Of a stretch of DNA of 64,000 bases, positions 1-8,073 are shown in pieces. The notes under the pieces were generated by a model. The model was not told the DNA's origin and did no database searches. It saw only the letters and a list, made by a program, of their open reading frames with translations. The position numbers were made by a program, and so were the translations under genes. The stretch comes from Vibrio sp. Y2-5 (lineage in GTDB: Bacteria; Pseudomonadota; Gammaproteobacteria; Enterobacterales; Vibrionaceae): contig NZ_JACVEG010000002.1 of NCBI RefSeq assembly GCF_014596725.1, forward strand, positions 744,001 through 808,000, read 5' to 3'. The first letter of the stretch is position 1; each line of letters starts with the position of its first letter.

Positions 1-1019
1 TTGCAGAAAATTTTAGTACTGAACCATTAGAAAACACTCATTTTTCTGTAGCTTCAGTAGATAACGTTGTTGAACTTAAGCAAGCCATTGACGGCCAATT
101 ACAAGCCACAAAAGCTGGTATTGATGGGTATAAGTTAGAGCTAGTGAGTCAAGAAGCACAGACCACTTACTATGAGCTATTAACCTCTGAGTGTTCCAAA
201 CCAATAGGGCACTATGCTGATATCAAAATCGGCATGGTAACTGGCGCTAATAAATACTTTATTGTTGATAAGAAGACTATCCAAAAATTTAGTTTGCCAG
301 ATGATGTATTAATACCCGCAATTGGAAAATTTTCATACTTATCAGGCATTAGTCATGATAAGAAAAGGCATAAGAAACTTCAGGAAGAAGGTTATCGTTC
401 TTATTTGGTTTGCCCTTCTGAGAAACACATGGAAGATGCTGGCAATCCTGTAGTTGCTTATCTAAACCAAATAACGGAACAAGAACGAGTCAAAAACAAA
501 ACCTTTGCAAAACGCCCTCACTGGTTTGCTCCTGGGTACGGTATTGATGGAATAGTCGCAGATTGTTTTATGTCCTACATGATCCATCTTGGTCCTCGAA
601 TGGTTGTCAATGTGGCTAAACTAAATTGCACTAACTCCATCCATAAAGTGATCTTTCGTGAAAAAATGTCAGCAAAAGCTAAGCAAGCATTTGCTTTAAC
701 GTTACTTTCTACTTATTCGCAGTTTTCGGCAGAGGTGGAAGGGCGAGCTTATAGTTCTGGTGTGCTCAAAATTGAACCATCAGCTGGCAGAAATATAAAA
801 GTATTATTTACACCAGAGTGTGTTGAAGACTTAATAACAATTAAAGTTGAAGTTGAAAGAGAAATCCAAAGAGACAACCATGATAGGGTTGCCGAGTTAG
901 TTGATGCTGTTCTAGTTAACCATGGATTGATAACGGTAGAACAATGTCGTTGGCTAGCAGAAGGTGTTAGAGCTCTTCGTCATGAGCGTTATAAAGGGGT
1001 AAGAGAGTTTGATGTCTAA
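1..1019 (+). CDS. Adenine-type DNA methyltransferase, C-terminal part (partial)
   Basis: The reading frame is open from base 3 and ends at a TAA at 1017, so the first part of the gene lies outside the window. What remains (about 338 residues) looks like the target-recognition and C-terminal region of Eco57I/type I-like N6-adenine methyltransferases: an IGMVTGANKYFIV stretch, later RPHWFAP, and LNCTNSIHKV near the middle, all usual landmarks of that region. The catalytic NPPY segment is not in view, so the adenine assignment rests on the C-terminal resemblance only. The stop overlaps the next gene by 8 bases, which suggests one operon with the GHKL and receiver-like genes. Likely role: modification and self-marking arm of a defence system. 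Confidence 0.7.
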   Translation, partial: AENFSTEPLENTHFSVASVDNVVELKQAIDGQLQATKAGIDGYKLELVSQEAQTTYYELLTSECSKPIGHYADIKIGMVTGANKYFIVDKKTIQKFSLPDDVLIPAIGKFSYLSGISHDKKRHKKLQEEGYRSYLVCPSEKHMEDAGNPVVAYLNQITEQERVKNKTFAKRPHWFAPGYGIDGIVADCFMSYMIHLGPRMVVNVAKLNCTNSIHKVIFREKMSAKAKQAFALTLLSTYSQFSAEVEGRAYSSGVLKIEPSAGRNIKVLFTPECVEDLITIKVEVEREIQRDNHDRVAELVDAVLVNHGLITVEQCRWLAEGVRALRHERYKGVREFDV

Positions 1020-3381
1020 TGAAGAAGAACTAAAAAAAGAATTACTTCAGCTAATCTCAGAAGCAAATGATGATACAAGTGGAGTATTACTAAAAGATAA
1101 AATTGATTATGGCCGCTTGTTAGAATTGTCGTCCGCAATTTCAAAATTTGACCAAGAAAATGTACGCTTTACTGTAGATGCAAAAATCGTTGAGCGTTTA
1201 GGCGAGCAATTGGTAGCAAAAAAGACCACAGCATTAAGTGAGTTGATTAAGAATGCGTATGATGCTGATGCAAGTAGAGTTACTGTTGAATTTGTCGATA
1301 CGGGTTATCCAGAGGGAACAATAAAGATTACTGATAACGGACAAGGAATGAACTTTGAAGAATTAGTCAGTGGCTTTATGACAATTAGTACTTCTGACAA
1401 AGTATATAATCCTACATCAAATAAGTACTTGAGAGCACGAGCTGGCAAAAAAGGGATTGGTCGTTTTTCAGCTCAAAAAATAGGAAAAAAATTAAAGCTC
1501 ATTACTAAAAAAGAATCCGCTGATTGTTATCTTTGTTTAAATGTTGATTGGAATTCATTTGAATCTGGCGCATATCTAAATTCTATATCAAATAGAGTTT
1601 CATACGAAACTTGTTATGATTTTTCTGAGGGAACAATATTAGAAATATCTGATGTAAGAGAGGCTTGGACTGAAAGTAATATTAAAACAACATATAGTTA
1701 TATTTCTAGCATTCTTAATATACCAACTAAGAAAAAATCAGACCCAGGGTTTAGCGTTCATTTTAAATATTTTGATTCTGAAAGTAATGGTCAAACTACG
1801 TTATTTGAAGTGAATGAAGATACGGAGTTTCATGATAACGCTGATTTGAAAGCAATTGCTAAAATGGATAGTAATGGTCAATTGGTAATTACTATTGATG
1901 GTTATTCTGATGAACGTTTTACAGAAACTATTAAAACAACCGAAGGGTTTAATGATCTACTTTTAAAAAGTGATTATGTTGTTGAACTTCTATATTATTC
2001 TAGGGAAAAAGGCTCGTCTGATACTAGGCAACTGCGTCAGTACTTACAAAATAATGGTGGTATTAAATTATTTAGAAATGGATTTAATGTCGCACCTTAT
2101 GGCACTCGTAGTAATGATTGGTTAGGTCTCGATGATTCCTACCAGAAACGTACAATCTTACCACCTCACTCAAATACCAACTTTATTGGTAAAGTTTCTG
2201 TAACTGATCCTGTAGGCACATTGTTCGAGGAAACTTCTTCGAGGGAAGGGTTGATAGAAAATGACGCTTTTACAATATTAACAGATACAACCTACCAGAT
2301 TGCCATAATAATTGCGTCTCATGTTGGTTCAATAAGAAATAAAAAGGTTACTTCGTCGCAAAAAGGCTTTACGAGTGAACGTCAGAAACGAGAAGAGAAG
2401 CTTAAAGAACAATTAGAAGAGATGAAGAAAAAGTTAGAAGCCCACAGAGCTGCAGAAGAAGCAGCTAGATCTGCTTTTGATGATGACTCTTCAACTCACT
2501 CTAACGATGGAGATGAATCTAAATCAAGTGAGGATGAATACTCCAGCGCCTATGGATTTAATACTGAAGACTTTATTGAACAGTTGGAAAAAGTTGAAGA
2601 AACTCTAGATGAATATATAGATGAACAGCTAATGTATCGAGTATTGTCTTCTACTGGTTTAGCTATATCTGAGTTCACACATGAAATACATATGTGTTTA
2701 ACTAACTTGAATCTCAATAGCCAAGTATTAAAGAGTATGTCTAGTACCGTCCCAGAAGTAGGCATTGTCAGCGACCAACTTGAAGAAAATTTGAGTATGT
2801 TAAATGCGTACACTGAGTTTTTTGATAGTTCAATGAGAAGCAATTCGAATAGAGAAAAAAATTATTATGATATTCGAACGTTAGTTAAGAAATTCGTTGC
2901 TGCGATGGAACCAACGACCAAGCGTAGAGGTTATGAATTTAAAACCCATTTTGATTCTTGGGGTATATGGACAAAGAAAGTTCATATTTCTGAAATTATG
3001 TCCATATTTATAAATTTGTTTACTAACGCATGCAAAGCTATTGATAGGCAAGGCGAGAAAAATGGTAAGTTATTGATTAGTGTATGTAAAAACACTGATC
3101 ATATGACAATTCGTTTTGAAGATAATGGTGATGGAATTCCTAAAAACAAATGGGCTGAAGTGTTTGCTCCACTTTACACAACGGCTATGCCAAGTAAAGC
3201 CTTCCAATCAGAAGATAATTATAAAAGAGGGATGGGATTAGGGTTATCTATCACCGAAGAAATTATTACTGAAATGAAAGGTGAAATAGCAGTGTCGGAA
3301 CCTTCCGATGGATATAGAACGTGCTTAAAAATTACTTTACCAACAGCCGATGAGTCAGAGTTGCCAGAAGATGCCTATTAA
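1012..3381 (+). CDS. Double GHKL ATPase (Hsp90/MORC-like plus histidine-kinase-like), defence system 1
   Basis: A 789-residue protein with two separate GHKL ATP-binding modules. The N-terminal one has ELIKNAYDADA (about 75-85), ITDNGQGM (about 110) and GKKGIGRFSA (about 148), the Hsp90/MutL/MORC pattern. A charged, coiled-coil-like stretch (about 455-510) leads to a DHp-like helix containing FTHEIH, and a second ATPase with NLFTNACKAID, DNGDGIP and GMGLGLSI boxes as in sensor kinases. No membrane segment or signal peptide is visible, so it is cytoplasmic. ATG at 1012 is chosen because GAGAG precedes it; it overlaps the methyltransferase end. GHKL ATPases beside methyltransferases were described for MORC/MutL-type restriction-linked systems; signalling to the next gene is inference. 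Confidence 0.75.
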   Translation: MSNEEELKKELLQLISEANDDTSGVLLKDKIDYGRLLELSSAISKFDQENVRFTVDAKIVERLGEQLVAKKTTALSELIKNAYDADASRVTVEFVDTGYPEGTIKITDNGQGMNFEELVSGFMTISTSDKVYNPTSNKYLRARAGKKGIGRFSAQKIGKKLKLITKKESADCYLCLNVDWNSFESGAYLNSISNRVSYETCYDFSEGTILEISDVREAWTESNIKTTYSYISSILNIPTKKKSDPGFSVHFKYFDSESNGQTTLFEVNEDTEFHDNADLKAIAKMDSNGQLVITIDGYSDERFTETIKTTEGFNDLLLKSDYVVELLYYSREKGSSDTRQLRQYLQNNGGIKLFRNGFNVAPYGTRSNDWLGLDDSYQKRTILPPHSNTNFIGKVSVTDPVGTLFEETSSREGLIENDAFTILTDTTYQIAIIIASHVGSIRNKKVTSSQKGFTSERQKREEKLKEQLEEMKKKLEAHRAAEEAARSAFDDDSSTHSNDGDESKSSEDEYSSAYGFNTEDFIEQLEKVEETLDEYIDEQLMYRVLSSTGLAISEFTHEIHMCLTNLNLNSQVLKSMSSTVPEVGIVSDQLEENLSMLNAYTEFFDSSMRSNSNREKNYYDIRTLVKKFVAAMEPTTKRRGYEFKTHFDSWGIWTKKVHISEIMSIFINLFTNACKAIDRQGEKNGKLLISVCKNTDHMTIRFEDNGDGIPKNKWAEVFAPLYTTAMPSKAFQSEDNYKRGMGLGLSITEEIITEMKGEIAVSEPSDGYRTCLKITLPTADESELPEDAY

Positions 3382-4525
3382 TTATTTATATATTGATGAT
3401 GAAGAAAGCAAGACACTTCAACTACTAATAGAAAGTATTGAATTTGAATCTCAAGATAAGATAAAAATTCAACACACGCAGGTTATGGAATCCATGAAGG
3501 CGTTAGTGGGTTATATTCAGGAACAAGAAGGGAAGTTTCAAGGGTTAATAATTGACCAAGATTTAAAAGCTGAAAGTAGTGAAGGGCACAAAGCAGACTA
3601 TTTTGGAACGGCTTTAGCACAACAATTAAGAACAGAGATGGCAGTCACTAATCTTAATTCTATGCCAATTGTATTACTTTCAAATGAAGAAGTAATCGTT
3701 GAGTCATTTTTACCAGACGATGCATCAAAAAACCTATTTGATTTTGTAATCAAGAAAAAAGAAATCGCTATACCTGAAATCAAGGCAAGAGTATCTAAGA
3801 TGCTTATTGCTTTAGTAGAAGCATACAATTTAGCCAGAGGCTATCGTAAGCCCCTTGGAGTTGATTTAGATAAAGTTGAAGTTCAAGGCCTCCTGCAGTG
3901 TAACTCGGTGGTATTTAAATTTGTTGATTCTAGGTTTATAGATTTTCTATCTTCAAAGGCTAGTGACCCTCATGCACTTGTAGGTTCTATCTACTCATCA
4001 TTAATTCAGTCTGCAGGTATTCTCGTAACTGAAGTAATGCTTAAAACAAAACTAGGTGTGTCTAATGATTCAGAAGGGTGGGAAGTTCTTAAAAAAGAGT
4101 TTGAGCCATATCTATATTTGGGGCCATTTTCAGGTTTAAAAGAACGTTGGTGGTTTGCTGGTATCGACAACTGGTGGTTTGACATTCACGAAGAAGACGT
4201 ATTGCAGTCACTAACTTGTGAAGAACGTGTTGCTATATTAATTGAACATTTTGGTATATCAGGACTAGAACCTATTGCAACTAGATATCCAAATGGCGAC
4301 CAGAGTATGAATCTTTGGGTAAACTGCGTGGTTTCCGGAGTACCGCTTGATCCTTATGATGCTTTAAGAGTTAGAGATTCAGATTCAAAAATTTGGGAGC
4401 AGCCTAAGTATATTGATTTAATTACATATTTGAATGGAGAAACAGATAAATATGTAATACATGCCGATGATAAGAAAAAAATAAGGAATTTACTAAAGAG
4501 GCTTAACCCTGATGTTAACGGCTGA
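3371..4525 (+). CDS. Receiver-like (response-regulator type) protein, defence system 1
   Basis: A 384-residue protein whose first 130 residues look like a phosphoacceptor receiver domain: acidic pair D9-D10 in YLYIDDEE, candidate phospho-Asp D62 in LIIDQDL, Ser in VLLSNEE and Lys in VIKKKE. The remaining 250 residues match nothing I know; they include a Trp-rich part (ERWWFAG, DNWWFDIH near 255-272). It carries no recognisable DNA-binding output domain, so it is unlikely to be a plain transcription factor. ATG 3371 is preferred over 3350 because it places the receiver strand right at the N-terminus; the gene overlaps the GHKL gene by 11 bases. Presumed partner of the kinase-like half of that protein. 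Confidence 0.65.
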   Translation: MPINYLYIDDEESKTLQLLIESIEFESQDKIKIQHTQVMESMKALVGYIQEQEGKFQGLIIDQDLKAESSEGHKADYFGTALAQQLRTEMAVTNLNSMPIVLLSNEEVIVESFLPDDASKNLFDFVIKKKEIAIPEIKARVSKMLIALVEAYNLARGYRKPLGVDLDKVEVQGLLQCNSVVFKFVDSRFIDFLSSKASDPHALVGSIYSSLIQSAGILVTEVMLKTKLGVSNDSEGWEVLKKEFEPYLYLGPFSGLKERWWFAGIDNWWFDIHEEDVLQSLTCEERVAILIEHFGISGLEPIATRYPNGDQSMNLWVNCVVSGVPLDPYDALRVRDSDSKIWEQPKYIDLITYLNGETDKYVIHADDKKKIRNLLKRLNPDVNG

Positions 4526-5246
4526 GCAATTATCGGATGATTTAGTTCAACTAGGCGAGTTTTTAGAATCCAAAAAGGTTATAAAATCAGCTAACCCTTT
4601 AGTAGATGCTGGCGCCTTACTAATCAGGAGCGGTGGAAAACGTTGCTTAATAAAAGGGTTGGAATTGGAGCCAGTTGAAGGTGACTACATCCGAGGTAAA
4701 GAGTGGGACTCCGAATTAAATATAATTATGACTATTGATATCTCAGTTAAAGATAAATTTTGTTTTGAGGATGTTGTTAAAATAATTGTTAATTTAGAGT
4801 ATGAAACCTTACATGTTAATGATGCGCGATTGTGTCGAGGGGCTTGGCATTTTGATTATCACGTAGACATGGATGGCACGGGGCAGGAAGAACAATATAG
4901 ATATATTCATCCACATTATCACGTTCATCATGGTGGAAACAAAGTTAAAAAGCTTGATTCATATGGAGATATGATTGTTCTGAAAAGTCCTCGGCTTATG
5001 CATCACCCATTGGATGCGTTTCTCGCCATTGATCTAATACTGTCTAATTTTCTGGATCTCACACTATGGAAACAATTGAGAGCAAACACTCAATATAGAT
5101 TGGCATTGAAAGAATCCCAGTTGAATTGGTGGAAACCTTACTATGAAAAACTAGGGAATTATTGGGAAACTATGGGTAATTCAACGTTGAAAGACTCAAA
5201 GCAAAATTTGTCAGCAATGCGAGACTTAAATCCCCATCTACTATAG
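4512..5246 (+). CDS. Unknown protein with histidine cluster, fourth gene of defence system 1
   Basis: A 244-residue protein that I do not recognise. It overlaps the receiver-like gene by 14 bases, so it is translated with it. A central region has HFDYHVD and, soon after, a run of alternating histidines (IHPHYHVHHGG, about 134-144), then LMHHPLDAFLAIDLILSNFL and a Trp-rich C-terminal helix region (NWWKPYYE). The spaced His and Asp residues could form a metal site, but no known nuclease motif can be read from them. It ends convergently with the nuclease-like gene on the other strand, overlapping it by 6 bases. It could be an effector or a structural partner; function open. Confidence 0.6.
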   Translation: MLTAEQLSDDLVQLGEFLESKKVIKSANPLVDAGALLIRSGGKRCLIKGLELEPVEGDYIRGKEWDSELNIIMTIDISVKDKFCFEDVVKIIVNLEYETLHVNDARLCRGAWHFDYHVDMDGTGQEEQYRYIHPHYHVHHGGNKVKKLDSYGDMIVLKSPRLMHHPLDAFLAIDLILSNFLDLTLWKQLRANTQYRLALKESQLNWWKPYYEKLGNYWETMGNSTLKDSKQNLSAMRDLNPHLL

Positions 5247-5735
5247 CTGCACCGAAACTTGCCAATTCATCGATTTAGCTCTTTTTAGTAACTCAGGGAC
5301 GGAAGACATAAATACTGTCCCTGTGATTTTATTTATTAGAGCGACCTTATGCCGTGTTTTCAGCTGTTCTGCTGCACTTAGTTCCCCTTCAGTAAACGCA
5401 AAAAAATATCCTGAAAAGTCTTCTTTAACTGAGCTTTTTGAAGTGGTTTTTATCTCAATAAAATTCATTTGAGACAGGTGAGATTGAATTGATTCAACAG
5501 AGCTGAAATCTACTGAAACCCCTTTTGGCAATTCTATAGCATCAAAACTAGTTCGTTTAATATCGATGCCTGTCCGCTTGAGCTCGTTGAGTAAGTTATT
5601 TAGAAGCTGTCCTTTAGGTCTTTCAATCCATGTACTGTTCTGACTTATGGCAAAAGACTCACCCTCAGCCCCTTTAGTATTGGAAAGTCTATCTGCGTGT
5701 GCCTTTCGTTTCAGGAGAGCGTCTAGAATCTCCAA
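5241..5735 (-). CDS. Small PD-(D/E)XK-like protein, possible nuclease, coupled to the CI repressor
   Basis: A 164-residue protein. Its central FIEIKTT strand followed by SGYFFAFTEGELSAAEQ and KVALINK resembles the E-x-K strand and following helix of PD-(D/E)XK folds of the DUF3883/NO VEIN C-terminal kind; this is fold-level pattern reading and not a proven homology. It starts with TTG directly after the repressor TGA, and its ribosome binding site (GGAGAGG) lies inside the last repressor codons, so it should be translated as a coupled second gene of the repressor message. It meets the defence operon tail to tail. An alternative is a non-catalytic partner protein. Confidence 0.5.
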   Translation of the reverse strand: MEILDALLKRKAHADRLSNTKGAEGESFAISQNSTWIERPKGQLLNNLLNELKRTGIDIKRTSFDAIELPKGVSVDFSSVESIQSHLSQMNFIEIKTTSKSSVKEDFSGYFFAFTEGELSAAEQLKTRHKVALINKITGTVFMSSVPELLKRAKSMNWQVSVQL

Positions 5736-6362
5736 TCAAACCCTCTCCATCACCAAAGCAACTCTACCAACAACTTTCACATCGCCTTCATCAACGGTAA
5801 TCGTTGAGCCATTAAAGCTAATCGCTAACTTCTTGCCCGGTAAGCGTTGGATTTCGTTTAGGGAGAGGAGACCGTCCATATCTACTAGGTAGGTTCCTGC
5901 AACTGCCTGTTGCACGTCCTTATCAATGATGAATGTTGAGTCACCTTCATCAATGGCAATCGCGTTCTCTACAGCAGCTTCTTGTAGGAGTGCTTTATCG
6001 AATGTGAGAGTTCGCAATCTCGATAGTTCGCCATTGAGAATTTTAAATGTGTCGATATCGAAAAGATATTTCGCTTCTGGACTTTTTGACTGCTCTTCTG
6101 TCATTTGTCTATTCGGATATGGCTCACCCTCACCAAGCGTTAACCATCTTACTGAAACGCCTGTATGTATATGAACTCTAATCACTATTTCAAAAGGACA
6201 AAGGTTGCGCTTATGCCACGTTGATAAAGTGGAAGTAGGCACATTTAGAATTAGACCTAAAGCACTTAAATTCTTAACTTCTAATGCTTTACATAGTCTC
6301 TCAGTCACATTTTTCCCACCTTCGTAATCAAAAGGCAGTAATTGGTCTTGTTTTTCTCGCAT
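5736..6362 (-). CDS. cI: Prophage CI-type repressor
   Basis: A 208-residue repressor of the P2/186/K139-like CI group. Residues about 18-75 form the helix-turn-helix domain (NVTERLCKALEV then STLSTWHKRN), and the C-terminal half (about 105-208) matches the CI C-terminal oligomerisation domain. I do not see the Ala-Gly cleavage site plus Ser/Lys pair in the arrangement expected of a LexA-type self-cleaving repressor, so induction probably needs another protein (see the LexA-box gene at 10,244). It is divergent from Cox, as in related phages. Its last codons also supply the ribosome binding site of the next gene. A 3' duplicate of this gene stands at 42,863. Confidence 0.85.
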   Translation of the reverse strand: MREKQDQLLPFDYEGGKNVTERLCKALEVKNLSALGLILNVPTSTLSTWHKRNLCPFEIVIRVHIHTGVSVRWLTLGEGEPYPNRQMTEEQSKSPEAKYLFDIDTFKILNGELSRLRTLTFDKALLQEAAVENAIAIDEGDSTFIIDKDVQQAVAGTYLVDMDGLLSLNEIQRLPGKKLAISFNGSTITVDEGDVKVVGRVALVMERV

Positions 6363-6451
6363 ATACGATCAATAATTCTCGCATTCGGACGGTATGAGCG
6401 CCAACTCTATGATCCGATATTCAACATTCAATGACTTACAAGGATAGCACC
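6363..6451. promoter_or_regulatory. Divergent lysogeny/lysis switch region
   Basis: The 89 bases between cI (leftward) and cox (rightward) must hold the two facing promoters and the CI operators. I see partial dyads around 6380-6400 (CGCATTCGGACGGTATGAGCG) but no operator set that I would place exactly. An AAGGA at 6440-6444 serves cox. Confidence 0.5.
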
Positions 6452-6664
6452 ATGCTTTCATTCCAAATAGTAATAAATACTCCTTTTATGACTTACGAGC
6501 AGTATTCGCAGCTTTCTGGTATGCCAAAACGCACCATCATGGATTGGGTGGCAGAAGGCAAACTTCCTATTAAAACCAAAGAGAAAGCGAAAGAAACACC
6601 CATGATCAACATGGTTGCTCTACATGAAATCGCAACGCGCGAAGCGATGCAGATGCTGGGGTAA
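6452..6664 (+). CDS. Cox-like excisionase/regulator
   Basis: A 70-residue protein with an N-terminal winged-helix/MerR-like helix-turn-helix: MTYEQYSQLSGMPKRTIMDW then AEGKLPIKT, the usual layout of P2 Cox and related directionality factors that repress the lysogenic promoter and help excision. The ATG at 6452 is chosen because AAGGA stands 7 bases before it; an upstream ATG at 6431 has none. A truncated copy with the same N-terminus is at 43,096. Confidence 0.7.
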   Translation: MLSFQIVINTPFMTYEQYSQLSGMPKRTIMDWVAEGKLPIKTKEKAKETPMINMVALHEIATREAMQMLG

Positions 6665-6669
6665 TACTC

Positions 6670-6768
6670 ATGCGATTTTCCTCCTTAATTCCCACCAAAG
6701 AATATTGTCCGTTGTGGCTCAATGTTCTTGGTTGGGCATTCATTTTCGTTCCGTTTTTCTTCAATTGA
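6670..6768 (+). CDS. Possible 32-residue membrane peptide
   Basis: A short open frame between cox and the CII-like gene. It begins three bases after the cox stop and would encode a peptide whose second half (WLNVLGWAFIFVPFFF) is a single hydrophobic segment. No strong ribosome binding site of its own is seen, so expression would rely on coupling to cox. No family recognised. Confidence 0.35.
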   Translation: MRFSSLIPTKEYCPLWLNVLGWAFIFVPFFFN

Positions 6769-6777
6769 GTATTCGTT

Positions 6778-7317
6778 ATGGAAGATTTGAACTCAATGTG
6801 CGTTTTACGTGGCTCGAAACAAAAGGCATTTAACGACGCGTGTTGCGCATTTGCGAACTCAGAGAACATGACAGCTATCGCCAAGGCTCTCGATATGAAC
6901 CCAACGATGCTGCGAAACAAGCTCAACCCTGAACAGCCGCATGTGCTGACCTGCGTTGAGTTGGTTCTCATCACTAAAGCGAGTGGCAACTACTCCATTC
7001 TTAATAGCCTTTTGCTTGGTCTCGGTGTGGTGACTGCGCAAATTCCGCAGGATGCGAGCGTGGAAACGTTCATCAAACGTGCTCTGGAAAACTCGATTCA
7101 CTCTGGCGATTTGTCGCGTATGGCGCTCGACCATGCAAACAAAACCAGCCTCAACCGTACCAGCAAGCAAAGCATTATCAGAAAGGCTCAGGCAAGTATC
7201 AGTAATTTGGTGCTGCTGATTTCTGATCTCGAAAGTCGCACCACGGGTGTCACGCCGTTCCTAAGTATGAGCGTCGATTTTGTGGCAAACGGTGCACCCA
7301 TCCCCGGTTTTTCTTAG
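6778..7317 (+). CDS. Phage regulatory protein, CII family
   Basis: A 179-residue protein of the phage CII/CP76 regulatory family found in Vibrio P2-like phages. The N-terminal half holds an HTH-like segment (AKALDMNPTMLRNKLNPEQPHVLT) typical of the group; the rest is helical. In 186-type phages CII activates establishment of lysogeny; that role here is inferred from position just after cox in the early rightward operon and from the family. Confidence 0.75.
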   Translation: MEDLNSMCVLRGSKQKAFNDACCAFANSENMTAIAKALDMNPTMLRNKLNPEQPHVLTCVELVLITKASGNYSILNSLLLGLGVVTAQIPQDASVETFIKRALENSIHSGDLSRMALDHANKTSLNRTSKQSIIRKAQASISNLVLLISDLESRTTGVTPFLSMSVDFVANGAPIPGFS

Positions 7318-7329
7318 AAGGTGAAAGCT

Positions 7330-7545
7330 ATGGCTAACAACGCAAAAGTAACGATTGAAATCAACACGCTTGATGAAGCGCTTCATTGGGAAAACCACGC
7401 GGTGCTGACCCTAAACAAAATCAAGCAAAACCCAGTAGAAGGGCAGGCAGACCTGCAAAGTTCTCTGGTTCGTACATGGACAGATGTGCACCGCCAAGCG
7501 CGCAAGGCAGTTGGGCAGTTCATCAAGCAAGAAGAGGCTGCGTGA
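7330..7545 (+). CDS. Small early phage protein, unknown
   Basis: A 71-residue, mostly helical, charged protein (ending FIKQEEAA) in the early operon. ATG 7330 is chosen with GAAGG just upstream; a GTG at 7321 in the same frame is possible. The stop overlaps the next start in a TGATG arrangement, so the two are translationally coupled. Function unknown. Confidence 0.6.
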   Translation: MANNAKVTIEINTLDEALHWENHAVLTLNKIKQNPVEGQADLQSSLVRTWTDVHRQARKAVGQFIKQEEAA

Positions 7546-7772
7546 TGGAGTTTGTAGCCGTTCGTTTGTTTGGTGATGGTGCGATGAAGCGTCACAAGAA
7601 AACGCTAGAGCCAGAAACAACGGCTCTGGGGGATTTCGATAACGCTGAAGATGCCATCGCACAAGCTTGTCACCAGTTGAACTGTAACCACATTCGCCAC
7701 GGCATTTTGAGCGAGGGCGAAGGTCAAGGTGGTTTCATTGTTATGGATATTCAGGAGCTGGCAGAGGTTTAA
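7545..7772 (+). CDS. Small early phage protein, unknown
   Basis: A 75-residue protein beginning MEFVAVRLFGDG, coupled to the preceding gene through overlapping stop and start codons. It has a beta-rich start and a DNAEDAIAQACHQL helix. This kind of small protein commonly sits before gene A in Vibrio P2-like phages; no function can be read. Confidence 0.55.
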   Translation: MEFVAVRLFGDGAMKRHKKTLEPETTALGDFDNAEDAIAQACHQLNCNHIRHGILSEGEGQGGFIVMDIQELAEV

Positions 7773-7796
7773 CTCTGCCGCTTGCGTGAGGTGTTT

Positions 7797-8069
7797 ATGA
7801 CTGAAGATATCGATTATTGCCCAAGTACTTCAATCAAGAATTTGCCTGTTACTTCTCCTGCACATTTGCCGTGCCCTGATATGGCAGGAATGGAAAACCC
7901 TGACCCGCAAAAGCGTCAGCGTTCTTTGTTCTTGCTCGGCAAGCTGCGCGAGAAACATGGAATTAAAAAGCATAAGTCAGCGGCATCAAACTCAGCTTGT
8001 CTTGAATATGTGTGTACCGAAGAAGGTTGTATCGAACCTTGGGGAACCGTGAATAACGCAGTGGCTTAG
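7797..8069 (+). CDS. Small early phage protein with Cys residues, unknown
   Basis: A 90-residue protein with start ATG at 7797, preceded by GAGG. It has an early Cys (DYCPST), a helical RQRSLFLLGKLREKHGIKKH segment and a C-terminal part with Cys at CLEYVCTEEGC that could bind metal. It lies 4 bases before gene A and probably belongs to its operon. Confidence 0.5.
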   Translation: MTEDIDYCPSTSIKNLPVTSPAHLPCPDMAGMENPDPQKRQRSLFLLGKLREKHGIKKHKSAASNSACLEYVCTEEGCIEPWGTVNNAVA

Positions 8070-8073
8070 TAAA

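Noticed and set aside
1..5735. Detocs (two-component defence with ATP-degrading effector)
   Set aside because: Kinase- and receiver-like parts are present, but the kinase has a second Hsp90-like ATPase and no ATP-pyrophosphatase effector; a methyltransferase is linked instead.
6606..7170. Minus-strand frames opposite cox and the CII-like gene
   Set aside because: Shadow frames of well-supported plus-strand genes.
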